This document shows, in pieces, positions 42,094-54,243 of a stretch of 64,000 bases of DNA. The notes beneath the pieces were generated by a model, which worked only from the letters and a program-made list of their open reading frames with translations, searched no databases and was not told where the DNA came from. Position 1 is the stretch's first letter. Every line of letters starts with the position of its first letter. The position numbers and the translations under genes were made by a program. The stretch is from positions 1,102,501 through 1,166,500 of the forward strand of contig CALZFC010000019.1 in the NCBI GenBank assembly GCA_945643635.1, in the 5' to 3' direction. Origin of the DNA: Allodiplogaster sudhausi. Taxonomy: Eukaryota > Nematoda > Chromadorea > Rhabditida > Diplogasteridae.

Positions 42094-43333
42094 GCGCTCT
42101 CTCTCTTTCTCTCTTTCTTTAACTTACTTTCTCTACAATGTCCTTCTCTCAGATCTCTCTGCTTTTCTCGATTGGCTCCGCAGCCGAATCGAGAACCTTC
42201 ACATCTCACGGCTCATTTTACTCGACTAGCAGACTTTCCTGCAGTTTGGTTTGTATATCAGTTCCTATCAAGTCGAAGAATACCCATACTCCTCCTATTC
42301 CTCGGTATACTCTTGTTTCTTGATTCCAGTATTATTTCTAGCTCTATAGCTCTCTCTCTCTCTCTCTCTCTCTCATTCACTCACCCTCTCTCTTATTCAT
42401 CAAATTGCAGCCTTTCCATCAACGCTAGTTCTACATATCTATGCAGATTAATTAGGGTAAGATGTCGGCAAGAAGCGGTGTAAAATTCCATTAGATGGAA
42501 ACGATTCTGGCCATGAACTGGAACGAAGAATGGAGAGTGTATCGAGTAAGCAATGTTCGATGCAAGAGGAAGGAGAGAGCCTCATTGAATTGAAGACAAA
42601 GAATCCGCAGAACAAGAACATCTGAACATGCACTATTTATCGCCTCCATGTGGGATCCTTCTTGAAAAAGTGAGAAGAAAACTGTAATTACATACTATGT
42701 ATATCAACTTGATCAAGAAATTTCATATTAAAAGTAATAATTCTATGCAAAAAGGTTTACTCCATCGTAATTTAGAAAAAAAAAGGTTCGTGTTTGCGCA
42801 GGTATGGAGCGAGTAGATTCACGAGTCACATTCAGTTCATTGAGACTCAGCTGGGGTTGGGAAATCGAGAGAGACCGAGAGAGGAAGAGAGAGAGAGAGG
42901 GAGAGAGTGAGGGAGGGAGAGCACAAGAGAGAAAAAGAGCGACTAAAGAAAAGTGATACATACATAGCATGCATATGAGGACCAGCCCAGACAGCTGAGT
43001 ATGCTCGGAGTGCCAAAAAGAACTTCGAATAGCAACGCGAGAAAAGGTTCGAGAAATTGGAGGTTTCGAAGTGGGCAGGAGAGAGTGGCGAGAGAAGTGA
43101 AAAGAGTTTACCTGCGAGAGAGAGACATTGAGAAAGATGAGTAAGAGATCGAGTGAGCGAGTGAGAGCAAACGAGAGATAAGACTAAAGAGAGAGAGAGG
43201 GAGAGAGCTGCGCGAGTGCAAGAGAAGGAGAAGAAAGAGAAGCAGAGCGTGAGGGAGATTGAAGATGGAGATCTTCTGCCGAACCATCGTTACCAGCAAC
43301 CCGCGTTGGCAAAGACACACTTTGACAAGTAGT

Positions 43334-43424
43334 GGATGAGACCGAGTGAGAGAGAGAGAGAGCGCGAGCGAGAGCGAGAGAGAGAAAGAGAAAGAGAGAA
43401 TGGGAGGAGCGGGAACGGGATAGG

Positions 43425-43476
<52 letters not shown>

Positions 43477-43520
43477 ATGGAGGGAGCGAGAGAGGGGCAG
43501 AGAGAGAGAGAGAGAGATTA
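43334..43520. repeat. (GA)n tract with partial internal duplication
   Basis: GA-rich DNA in which a GGGAGC/GGGGCAGAGAGAG segment recurs (around 43410-43440 and 43480-43505), suggesting local duplication inside the microsatellite. Confidence 0.8.
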
Positions 43521-44725
43521 GTACGTATATACATAATGTACTTGACTTGTCGCTCAATCGCACTTGCTGAACAATTAGAATAGTCATATAATTTACAGAT
43601 ATCCTAAACTTCGCCCTCTTTTATGGCCAATCTCCACGGGAGTTGTTTTTCAAATCCATCGTTATCTCATTCGACGCCCTTTCCTCTCTGATATGGAAGT
43701 CATGTGCTCTCATCTAAATATATTTACGAGTGAGAAAGGCGGGAATTTCCCGATCACGGGAGACACATTCTTGTGAAGGAACAACACATTCCCCCGCTTA
43801 GTCTGCTTTTCTTAATCAACTGTAAATGACCGCCCTGAGATAAGATTAGCCATTTCATTGACAACTTCTGCTGAAATTCAATTTATAGGCTCAACTTAAT
43901 GTTAGATCAAATATTGCTTAAAACGACAAATCATAAAATAAATAATAGAAAGGAGCCAAGATTACTGACCATAAGAAATTAAAGATCACTTCCATTGTAT
44001 TGTTTCGTATTCAATACTTCCTCTCTCCGTCTAATATCTCTCTCGAATGCAGGAAATCGTTCTCTCCCTTGCTTCCATCAGCCTCCAGTGGCCTTGCCAA
44101 AGAAGGCGAGGGCAGAGACTTTTGTAGGTCATCCTTCAATTCATCTCCGTCCAAGCCACGCTCCGCGGCACGCACAACAAAGGCTTCTTATTGCAACAAA
44201 ACCTAAATATGCTCCGCGCTATGCAAGACGATTACAACTTGTGTAACAATTAACCGGTTTAGTCAGAGGCAGACGAGTTAGATCATGGGTTGGAAATGAA
44301 AGAGAAAACAATCTCTATCAAAAAGACATTTTTATTGAGAGACTTCGAAAGGGAAGGATCCATCTTTGCAAATAACGTTTTCTTGAACTGATAGACTAGA
44401 GAAATAGTATAGAGTGAAACAGTGAATCAGAGAATTAAGAGCATCAAGGAACAATAGTCATTGCGAGAAGCAGAAAATAAGGAATCCGTGAAGACCTCGA
44501 CATACTCCAATAAGATAATCTCAAATGTTGCTGATGTCTTTCATATCCGTCATATTTTGACTTCTAGAAAGAGGGCAACATTTGAATTCGATCTCAAACT
44601 AAAGTTTGCTTGAAAATGCTGTCTTCTACCGAAGGGATCTGCTGAAAATAGCAAAATTTCGAAAAATAAAACGAAAGGCCGTATTGAATGATTTCTCAAG
44701 TTAATTCTTTATCTCGCCATTTTAG

Positions 44726-45991
44726 CCCAAGAGAGCAGCAGAAGGAGCCGGCCACTCGCCGGAAGAGCTTGGTACGAAAGTGACGATCCAGGATAGCAAA
44801 TGACTTCCTCCACAGTCTTTTAAAAATGTACTGAGAGGAGATTTGCAAAAATTCTTGTACTAATCTGAACTCACTGCTTGATTTTTCAAGAAAAGAATTG
44901 CCACCTCGCCTAATGGCTCGACATGCATATGCAAAATAATTGTGTTCGATTTGGTCTTCTTCGTCTTACCTTGTTCAGTTCACAAGATATCCCCACTAGC
45001 GTCCGGTTGCTGCGTGGGTCAGCGGTCACCAATATGTCAGCGACCAAACGATCTGGAAAATACTCTCATGGTACCTTTCCTTGCATCTGGCTTAAAATTT
45101 TTTAGTCGGTTTTATTTCAATAGGCAATTAATTGATATTGTCAAGAAAACCTTTTTGGAATGCTCAAAATAAGTAACATTTATAATACAAAAAAAATATG
45201 AAATTTGCAGGGAAAAGCGTCCGTCGTCAGCCGGTTGCCCCGTCCCGCGAGGGCATCGCCATGGAAGAGGCGTTGCCGCCTTGCGCGGGGCTGGACATCG
45301 GAGAGAGAGAGATCAACTTCGCCGTCACTCGAGACAAGAAGAGGGACGGCCAGAAGCAGAGCAAGTACCACATTCAGTGGACCACTGACCAGCTCAGCCT
45401 CCCTCCCTTCAATGTCAAGATGCTTGCCACTCTCCACTCATCTTACCAAACATCACAGATCATTCATCGATTGGAGATATGTGAAAGTAATTTGGCTCGT
45501 CCGCATTGAAGGTGGCGATTGATCAAAAGCTGGGAGATATTCTTGGAGAGAAAGAGAAGGAGAGCTTCGTGAGTCTGAGCTGCATGCTCATCGTGCTCCG
45601 TGACGGGGTGAAGACCCGCCGGTTCTATGAGGTCTCTGACAGTGACCATTCAGCTCTGTTCATTCAGTCATTCTGCCTGTCTTCCCTTTCAGTGCGACAC
45701 AGTGCCGAGCTCGCAGCCGCTCTCCGAGGCCGTCAACGACATTATCAAGTTCTTCGACTATGATGGCACAACCCCTTCTCTCTTCATTCTCTCCGAACTC
45801 GACTCCTTCGATTCCATCGACGCCATCTTTTACCACTACGTTCCTTTTTGGCTTTCAAATAAAAATATATTACAATTTGTAACGAAAGCAAAATTTCATC
45901 TTGATGACGTCATAATTTGAAGATTCCGGAAGATACCATTGGGTCTCTGCTGACGCGCCCTCTCCTGCAGATCGTCCTCGACTTCTGCTGA
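44726..45991 (+). CDS. Unrecognised multi-exon protein (5' end not found)
   Basis: I do not recognise the family. Proposed exons: 44726-44771, 45211-45413, 45512-45631, 45693-45839, 45971-45991, all phase-compatible, ending in IVLDFC and a stop. The N-terminal part is basic and Ala/Gly-rich. The rest looks globular, with GLDIGEREINFAVTRDKK, KYHIQWTTDQLSLPPFN, LSCMLIVLRDGVKTRRFYE and a C-terminal acidic/aromatic block FFDYDGTTPSLFILSELDSF. No signal peptide or membrane helix is visible. AATAAA at about 46075 fits the 3' end. The donor GTCAAG at 45414 is inferred, since no other GT keeps the frame with a reasonable intron. The first exon listed rests on phase match only. Start codon and upstream exons are unknown; ATG 45261 is in frame and could be an internal start. 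Confidence 0.55.
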
Positions 45992-46439
45992 GTCTCTTCT
46001 GTCGATTCTCCTCCCTTCTGGTCTTGCCTCTCTTCCAAAGGAAATCCCCCACCCTTCTATTTATTTTTGAAAGTAAATAAAGGGTCATTTCCCAGTCGTG
46101 GAATGTATCTCTGAAAATGTATTAATTGTATTGATATGAAGAACAGGCAAACAGATTTTTCAATCACTCTACAAAAATGAGACATTTACATTTATCTGAC
46201 TTTCGAATAGCACTTACAAACTGTATTAACAATCTCTTACAACACATCAGGGCGGTCAACATCAAAGAGAGGTCTATCACAGACGACACTATTGACCAAC
46301 TGGAAAACTTTGCAAGACAAGCATATTGTAGAAGAAAAGATACTCAAGCTGCAAAACAGGAAACCTAGCCTATGCTATTATATATTCTAAAAAAAAAAAG
46401 GCTTGCGGGTATCAAAGCAATTCATATCTTCCAAATTTG

Positions 46440-46931
46440 TACACGTATAATTTCTATCGAATAACATAACAGCATTAAGTAGATTGCTCTGGCAGATTGT
46501 GAACAAATTCTGACGAAGATGCAGAGGCACTGGACGGCGGCAGCCATCCACCACGGCAGAGAAGTATTCATTTCTGGACGAGAGTGAGAGAGAGAGAGAG
46601 AGACAGAGAGAGAGAGAGGCAGAGATAGAGAAGAGAGAGGGAGGGGAGAGAGAGGAACGAGTGAGAAAGAGAGCAATAGATAAAGAAGACGAAAGTATGA
46701 AATAGAGAAATGAACAGTGAGATAGAGTAAAGTCTTGATCAAAGTAGAAAGTAGTATGTACTATGTACATGCATACATACATACTATATGAGTAGTGCAA
46801 GAAGAGAATGAAAAAGTGTGAACCTTCCATGAGGGATGCAGTGGCTCTCAAGAATGTTGTATAGACTGCCTCCACGTCGATCCTCTGGATCGGATATCCC
46901 CAATGGGCGATTATTTCTGGATATTCAAACA
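46440..46931 (-). pseudogene. Decayed acid-lipase (ab-hydrolase-associated lipase) fragment
   Basis: On the minus strand from 46931 a frame begins MFEYPEIIAHWGYPIQR, like the start of a mature lysosomal-acid-type lipase. A shift of one frame then gives ILESHCIPHGRF, like the family's YILxMHRIPHGR. Further on (about 46480-46560), a third reading gives SSSEFVHNLPEQST followed by a stop, equivalent to the family's SSAQFIFNLPHQSP, with GA repeats between. The pieces are in different frames and interrupted, and later domains are missing. It is therefore a pseudogene related to the two plus-strand lipases at 50.3-58.7 kb. Confidence 0.7.
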
Positions 46932-48254
46932 TTTCTTCATTTTTTAATCTGTATATAAAAATATGTACTCATATAGTATTCTCCAAAATAAGCTAGCAAG
47001 ACGAATCTAATCCGATCTCGATTAAGATCCGAGTCAACGGCGAAAGAGGAACCCAGGTTTACTTGATAATTTCAAAAGATTTTAAAGGAAAGACTAAATA
47101 TGTATATTTGCATTAATACTAGTGAGCGATATCTAACCACAGTCATGTGAATTTCAGGGTCCTTGAAGTGAACAGCGACGAAAACGGAGAGAAGCGAAAA
47201 GACTGTTGAACGCGTGCTGATCTCTACCCATGATGACTTTTGCATTTCGCTTCAGGGGCGAAAGCTTTATAAATACTCTCTCGTACTCCTTCTCTTTCTC
47301 TCCCCCTCTCTCTCACCATGTTCTTCTTCTTCTCCCTCTCTTTTTTTTCTCACAGTTCAACCTCTTTTCATTATCTGCCTCCTTCTCTCTCTCCCTCTCG
47401 CTCCCTTTCTCTCACCATTTGTCTCGTATCCCTCTCTCTTTTTCTCCCTGATAGTACCTAAATTAACCTAGTCATCATACCCGGCTGTTATAGCTGTCTT
47501 GCACTTTAATCATCGTTATCACAATCGTCCGTGCAAGGAGGTGAATGAATTCCAAGCATTCTTCAGGATGCTCTTCCTCTGCAGCGTCAGCAGACAGAAC
47601 AAGGCATTCGAATTCTGCCCCGTCCTGGCAATTGGAATTCAAGAGTTCGTGTCGGCATACAATGTATATAATCTTCTCTCCACCAATTGAATCAGATAAA
47701 TCTATTGCTGAAAATTTTTTCCTGAGCCACAATAACTGATTTGAAGTTGTCACATTTATCTTATAGCATTTACAAAGTTTCTGTGACACAGTGGATCTCG
47801 GTGCCCCGATCGCTCTCAGGGAACTATGACAAAGTACAGTACTCTGCCCTCCCCATTAAAAAATCAGCATGTAATAATTGAGCTATTGGAAAGTCTGATG
47901 TCAACTAGCGGAAAATTAACGCGGTTGAGGATAAAAAGGACATCTGTACCAACTTAGGCAGGATCTGTACATGTGTGGGCTGTATATGAATATCATGTAA
48001 TGAACGGAAGCGGTTAAGAGATGAGAGAGACAGTTATAGATATGGAGAGAGAAGAGATATAGAGAGGGAGAGAGGTTAGGAGGAAGATAGTGAGGGAAGT
48101 GAGGAACAATGATAGGGCACAGGGATGGAGAGAGGAAGAGAGTTACAGGTATGAAAAGAGAGAGAACCACTAATAGAGAGAGAGAGAGAGGGTCAGATGG
48201 TACAGGAATGGCGAAGTTGAAAGATGGAGTCGACTGAGTGGCAGAATCGGGAGT
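46932..48254. other. Stretch without a recognised gene
   Basis: AT-rich DNA with a CT-rich block (47280-47455) and a GA-rich block (48020-48190). The open frames are all low-complexity or short. The 5' part of the lipase pseudogene may extend into its left end. Confidence 0.45.
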
Positions 48255-48377
48255 TCAGGAGACTCTAGCGGCGTTGACAGTTGCCATCTTCTTCCTTGCC
48301 AAGACCGGAGTTCTCTCGATGAATGAGCGCGACTCTTCCAGCTGAGCGAGCGCACGAAGAATCTCATCCGAAATCAT
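48255..48377 (-). CDS. 40-codon ORF or last exon of an unknown gene
   Basis: A minus-strand frame preceded by the acceptor TGTAATTCAG at 48391-48400. From the acceptor it reads DDPDMISDEILRALAQLEES and ends KKMATVNAARVS then TGA, with amphipathic-helix character and normal coding composition. The Met at 48377 lies 13 nt after the acceptor, so this could be a trans-spliced micro-protein of 40 residues, or simply the 3' exon of a gene whose upstream exons I could not find. The next minus-strand gene upstream ends 800 bp away at 49194. Confidence 0.45.
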   Translation of the reverse strand: MISDEILRALAQLEESRSFIERTPVLARKKMATVNAARVS

Positions 48378-49193
48378 GTCCGGGTCGTCCCTGAATTACA
48401 GGAGTTCTCATGAACATTTCAAAAAGCGGATTATTGCACTGCAATGCAAAAGTGAACAATGCGAAACAGCATCTTCCCCGAGTCACGGATTTCCATTAGT
48501 ATTTGTTGACAAGAACTTTTTTTTGAAGAAGCATTGCTTTTACCATGCGCCATTAATACCTGCATTAACTATAACACTGCCGCGAGATAACAAAACGGAT
48601 ATGAAAACACTCATTTATCTGCAAGTTCTATGTAGCGAATAAATATAATATACAGGTGAGCACAGATGGACAATACTATGATCTATTCAAACCACTCCAA
48701 TTAACCGAATTCAACGAAACATGCAAAACCGACACTGAATGACAATTAAAGCAATTTTAAGCTACTGCATCACACGTGTCAAATTGCATTATATTTTATT
48801 ATGCACAATAATCTGGGGAATACCAATAGCGGAAGCCATATACTTTGGAATAGACAAACTCCACGCAGTGAGTCCACACACAAGAAATAGTGAGAGTTGG
48901 GCAAGCCATCAATTATTCTGACATAGACGAACTCATCAACTATGTACATGTATTATTGAAGCGGGACGCTTAAAGAAGCCACAGCTGATACACTCCCAAA
49001 CAATTGAGACCGCCTAGTACAACAAAACAGAAACCGACAGAATGATGTTCGTGATGGGACAACGAAGGAAGAAGAGGGGTTTAAAGCGATTTTACATGGA
49101 GCTTGACTTTACCGCAATTGTGAGAAAGAGGGCAACAAAAGAGATGCAGTTGAAAAGATAGGTAAAAAGGACGCTCCATGGGTAAGTTGTGTT

Positions 49194-49934
49194 CTATTCG
49201 GATGGAGGATGGCGTTGCCTCTTGGCCAGCCAGATGATTCCGCCAAGAAGGAAGAGGGGGATGAGCCAGAAGAGCGGGCGGCAGGGACGGCGGCGACGGC
49301 GGACAATCGTGTGCACAGTCTCTTCCTTCGCCTTCTTGACTCTACAAACCAAGCAAGACACTGACACGGGGAAGATCACACAAACAATCACAGGATGTGA
49401 GACGGATGCGATATGTGAATAATACTGTTACAAGAAGTGTTTTGTAAGTGATGAGAGTTCGCGGATATGTGCGTGGTGAATGGGAAATATTCAGAGAAAG
49501 TGTCTTTTGCTAGTTAACTATTAGTATTCATATTCACCAGAGCCCGGCCAAAGGACTGCAAAAAGAAGGCCAGCGCATAGTTCTTACAATGATCACAAAG
49601 AAGAATTAAAATATATGGCATTCATGCGTACTTGTAATTATCCCATTGCTTGACATTTTCTTGTAATCCGATAATAAATGATTAAGTGATCGTTATTGAC
49701 ATACGGCAGAGCGGAGTCGGGCGAGGAAGCTGCCGGAGTGGTGGTCTCAGTCGTGGAAGTGGTCTCGGAGTGTCTGGTCTCCTCTCTTCCCACCTGCACC
49801 AGCAGAGTCCTCTCCGTCTCTCTCCCCACGTGCACTAAGAGAGTGCTCTCCTTCTCTGCCACTCTCGCTGTCTCCTTCCCATCCTCCACTTCCAACATCG
49901 TCACATTAGCCGGTTTCTCGTCCAACTGCTTCAT
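49194..49934 (-). CDS. Small tail-anchored membrane protein (unrecognised family)
   Basis: Exons, minus strand: 49705-49934 and 49194-49341, with exact phase match (CC|A), giving 125 residues. An acceptor ATTTTGCAG ends 9 nt before the ATG, which suggests spliced-leader trans-splicing and makes this a complete gene. The protein starts MKQLDEKPANV, then has two near-repeats of TLLV(H/Q)VGRE(T/E), a Thr/Ser/Pro-rich spacer, a basic run RRRRRPCR, and one membrane helix (PLFWLIPLFLLGGIIWL, about residues 97-113). It ends AKRQRHPPSE. A single helix close to the C terminus with no signal peptide indicates a tail anchor with its body in the cytosol. I know no homolog. Confidence 0.65.
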
Positions 49935-50267
49935 GCAAGATGCCTGCAAAATTGCGGATATTTTTACTATTGAAGTATTAATGTCAACATTATATTTAGC
50001 AAGCACAATTGTCTACTTTCAAATTTATTTCACTACCATAGTATCTTACCATTTTAATTCCCATCCCTACTGTGACAGGAAAGTAATAAAAATCTAATTG
50101 TAAGGGAGATCATACAACTGGTAAGAAAAGGAGCACTTGTCAGGAAAAGAAAGCAGCTTTTGAATGGAGTAGTGGGTGCACTAAACACTATGAACCAGTA
50201 TGTAATAATATCTGCGGAGGAGGGGCGTATCACTATGGCATAGTAGGAACATCCACTGCAGTGCGAA

Positions 50268-52328
50268 ATGATGAGTACAACCGGACCATCATTCCTGCCA
50301 CTTCTCCCTCTACTACTTTGCTCTCACATCGCTGCATTTATATATGTACAATGTAATCGTCATTCCGAGGATCCCGAGATTTACATGTCAGCGGTTAGAT
50401 ATACTCCTAATTAGACTGCAAAACTTAAACCACTAAATTGGCCGCCAATTACTTCCCAGGCTGAAATCATCAACCGGTGGCACTATCCAGTTGAAACAAT
50501 ACATGTCACGACAACGGACGGCTACATCCTCGAAATACACCGTATCCCTCGGGGAAAGGTCGCCGGGAATAGCACCAGAAACCGTCCGGTTATTCTCTTC
50601 ATGCACGGCTTAATGTCCTCCAGCGCTCAATTTATCTTCAATCTTCCTCATCAATCACCGGGCACGTCCAAATTAAGAATGTTGTTCCTTGGTAACGTGG
50701 ATTAGTTCACCACAGCATTCGTATTTGCCGACGCTGGTTTCGACGTCTTCCTCGGAAATCTACGAGGGACGCCATACGGGAGAAAGCACATCCAGTATAA
50801 CAAATACAACCCCGAGTTTTGGCGATTTTCGTAAGATCTACCTGCTTAATTCTGCAGAATAACCCCTCTCTCGCTTTGCAACAGTCTGCCTTCCTCGCGC
50901 GCGCTCTCTCTCTCTCTCTCTCTCTCCTCTCTTTCTCTCTCTGCAAGAGACATTTCAGACTCGATGAGCATATGAAATGCGACTTGGATGCACTAATCAA
51001 TGGCGCGCTAACAAGTACCAATGCGTCTTACCTCTACTACGTTGGCCACTCACAGGGAGCTGTCATCGGCTTAGCGAAACTCGCACAAGACCCTAAAATG
51101 AGAGAAAAGGTATTTCAGATGGGTTTCTCCATTCTCTCCTATTCTTACCACTCTTATTATCTCCCCAACCTGGTTTCTCTTTGGCTTACTTCTTTTTGGT
51201 GGAAAAATGATAAAGATGCGCAAAGAACACTAGAGATCAAGCATTTCTTCGCCTGGGGGCCGGTGGGCGGAGCCACGCGCCACTCGCACGGAGTACTGCG
51301 CACCATTGGCGTCTTTCTCTTCGCCAGGTTAATGAAAGTCAGATATCAATCAACGCGTAGACAGGAACTCAAAACAACTAAATTTGCAGAGAATACGGCG
51401 AATTTCTGATTCCTTTCAAATATCTCTACAGTTTACAAGGCTCCATCAATCACTTGCACGTCTACTCTGCTCTCAAAAGTCGATTGCAAAGGTATCCGAA
51501 AAAGAAAGTTGAAAAATAGAGTAGACTAGCAAAAACCGACCAAGCGGGGGGGGGGGGGGGAGTGCCCGGCGACGTTGATAAGAAGTCACCTTCCATACCC
51601 CGTCAGTTAACGATACAATATATATTCCGGAAATAGTAGCGCCCTAAGAAAGAATCGGATCATATGATCATTAATAGTCATTCTTCAAGGTATGCACGAT
51701 CGCCATAGCACTCGGTGCTGGTCCAACGGAAGAGAAACATCTCAACCTAGTCTGTTAAATCTCATAGATTTCATCCATCAGAGACAGATCCATTCTTTGA
51801 CAGACTCGCATGCCAGTTTACGCTGCTCACTTTCCTCTCTCCTCTTCCTCCCTCGTCTTTGAACACTGGTCACAGATATGACACAATGGCATCGTCAGGA
51901 AGTTCGATTTCGGGTCCGACAAGGAAAACTTACAAGCATATGGGACGGTACGCAGGTTTTCTGTGGAAGAAGCTTAATTTAATGCAGTGTAGAACAATTC
52001 ATGCTCAGACTTCCCCTCCAACCTACAACTACACACAAATACGAGTTCCCTTGCACATCTACTACAGCAGCAATGATTACATAAGCGGCGGGGGCCTCCA
52101 CAACGACTTTCTTCCACAATTAAACGGCGAATTCGTTAAGGCATGAGGATGGAGAGTCTTGCATCAGTAATCTATTCATTATGTCCCTCTCGCTAATTAC
52201 TCCCCTTGCAGGAAGTACGGGATATCAGCACTTTCAATCACTTCGACTTCTCACTCGCAATTAATGCAGAGCGCCTGATCTACAGTCCAATGATTAAGGC
52301 CATTACGGAAGTTGAGAAGGAATTGTAA
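50268..52328 (+). CDS. Acid lipase family protein A (lysosomal acid/gastric lipase type), with an in-frame TGA
   Basis: Alpha/beta-hydrolase of the lysosomal acid lipase family, which splits cholesteryl esters and triglycerides; worms have several (lipl genes). Exons: 50268-50393, 50460-50661, 50716-50830, 50959-51109, 51236-51327, 51390-51491, 51690-51749, 51804-51947, 52009-52140, 52212-52328. Visible: signal peptide (PLLPLLLCSHIAAF), EIINRWHYPVE, VTTTDGYILEIHRIPRG, FMHGLMSSS, nucleophile Ser in VGHSQGA, acid in SSNDYIS and His in FNHFDF. Two introns need GC donors (CGG|GCACGT after 50661, AAG|GCATGA after 52140). Odd points: TGA at 51879-51881 in frame within exon 8, just after HFPLSSSSLVFEHWSQI, although homology resumes (RKFDFGSDKENLQAYG). 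One intron (51492-51689) also joins exons whose phases disagree by one base. It could be a recent pseudogene or an assembly error. Confidence 0.85.
51546..51560. repeat. Poly-G run of 15
   Basis: Fifteen consecutive G in the intron between lipase A exons 6 and 7, which is also the intron with the phase conflict. Such runs are prone to length errors in sequencing. Confidence 0.9.
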
Positions 52329-53179
52329 AAATGGAGAAGACGTACACACCTGAGTCTCTCCGTGTTCGTCGACGAAAATAGCAACCGCATGAGCGAAGCT
52401 ATAATCAGTCGCACAATTAGCATTAACTCATATCAGAAACTACTCAAATTAAAGAAAAAAAACATTCGTGCCTCGCTAAAAACATAGCAGATTTCCACTG
52501 TTTCAGATTCATGGGGTGTAAATAAAAAATACGGGCGAAAAAATTAGCGGTGTGCTAACCGAATGCCGTCGGCAGCGAGTGCCGTGGTGCGGTCGCGGAG
52601 TTGGCCGACGAATGTCTCCAGACAACTGCGGAGAAAGAAGTCAGCACTAAGAGGGCTCTCCAACTCGGCTGCTCCCATGGCTCAAAGGGGTCTGGAAGAA
52701 ACAGAAAGAGGAGAGCACCGCTCATTATTCTACAGGGTTGCATCAATCTTCCAGCTAGAAGCAAAACCAGCGCAGCGGCAGCGATAACACACAAAGAAAG
52801 TGAGAGGAATGGAGGAACATCAGGACTTGCGCAACAGGGCATGAAACATGAAGAAAGACAAACTACATTTATACGAGACATGGAAAGGGGCGAAAACGGA
52901 ATGTTTCCAACAACGTTAGTTTCGACTTGTCCGGTAAAAGCTGGCTTCAGGAAATCATAAGTATATTGAAGCCTCATTTGAATTACAATATGTAAAAATG
53001 CATGCTTACATCAGAGCATTACGGAATATACACCACGTAATTAAGGATCATTCAACACGACACGATTTCCTTTCGAATTGCCAATTGAAGTGAGAAACGG
53101 TTGGTGTAAACAGTGCTAGAAGGGGCATCTGAACAAACAAATGAAGAGACTGGATGAGATCGAAACAGGCATAACTACT

Positions 53180-53410
53180 GAGGAGAGAGAGAGGAGGAAG
53201 GAATAAAGAAAAGGAGAGAGGAGAGGGAAGAGGGAGAGAGAGAGAGAGAGAGAAAGTGAGAGAGAGAAAGAGAGAGAGTGAGAGCGAGAATGAGAGAGAG
53301 AGTGTGTGTGTGTGTGAGAGCGAGAAGGAGAGAGAGTTAGTGAGAGCTAGAAAGTGAGAGTGAGAGAGAGAGACAGAGAGAGAGCGAGAAAGAGAGAGAT
53401 AGTGAGAGCT

Positions 53411-53448
<38 letters not shown>
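53180..53448. repeat. (GA)n-rich tract with short (TG)n
   Basis: About 270 bp of interrupted GA with GTGAGAG units, a short (TG)6-like stretch near 53304-53316, and repeated GTGAGAGCTAGAAAG words. Confidence 0.85.
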
Positions 53449-53449
<1 letters not shown>

Positions 53450-53699
53450 AATGTATACAAGTTTGCGCCTGTGCAGATTACTCCCGGTCCTTTTTTTTAC
53501 CGTGAACAGTTGACAGAATGCAGATGGCATAAGACACCTCGCTTGTTCTTGGATGGAAGAGAAAAAGTGTCGGCATGATGGCCAATCTGTCCAGACCGTT
53601 GTCTGTGCCGTTACTCCATTATCCTCGCTTTGTCTTTCTCGCGCTCTCTCTCCCTCTCTCTCTCCCTCTCTCTCCCTCTCTCTCTTTTTCTCTCTTTCA

Positions 53700-53735
<36 letters not shown>

Positions 53736-54243
53736 CTGTCTGTCTTTCACAATCTCCCATTTTCTTTGGCTTTCATCAAAAAGGAAGGCAAAAATTTCGC
53801 ATTATATGACGCTGGAACAAACTTGGAAATGGCGCACAGAGAGACTCCTCCACAAGGAAAAGGCACTGGTGCCTTTAATAAGGACAAAGGAAATCAAAGA
53901 AACACGACATTTGAACGTATGCGAAACAAAGAAAGGATAAAATTGAACGGAATGAGAGAAGAAGAAAGAAGCATATAGCTGAAAAAGAGAGAGGATGAGA
54001 GAGAGCGAAAGAGCGAGAGTGAGAGAGACAGACAACGAGACAAGACCGATGAGAAAGGCAGCACAGCATAGATGACACATCGGCCTTCACCACTATCATT
54101 TTCACGCAGGCCTTGCGGCCATTCCTATTCCTTGTCTTTTAGTCATCTTCGCCTAACCTTCTCACTCTCTGCACCCTCCCCTTCTGCCCCCTCATTTCTC
54201 TTTACCTCTTCCTACTGCATCTCTCGTTCTGTTCTTCCCTCTC

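Larger units (their letters stand above)
38779..44725. other. 6 kb without a recognised gene
   Basis: Dense (GA)n/(CT)n DNA: about 38815-38880, 39431-39530, 40028-40072, 40745-40832, 42058-42092, 42352-42376, 42868-42912 and 43330-43520. Short basic plus-strand frames at 40103-40294 and 40361-40696 have no recognisable domain or splice sites. A Ser-rich frame at about 44052-44212 follows a GAATGCAG acceptor and might be an upstream exon of the gene at 44726; I could not connect it. Confidence 0.45.
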
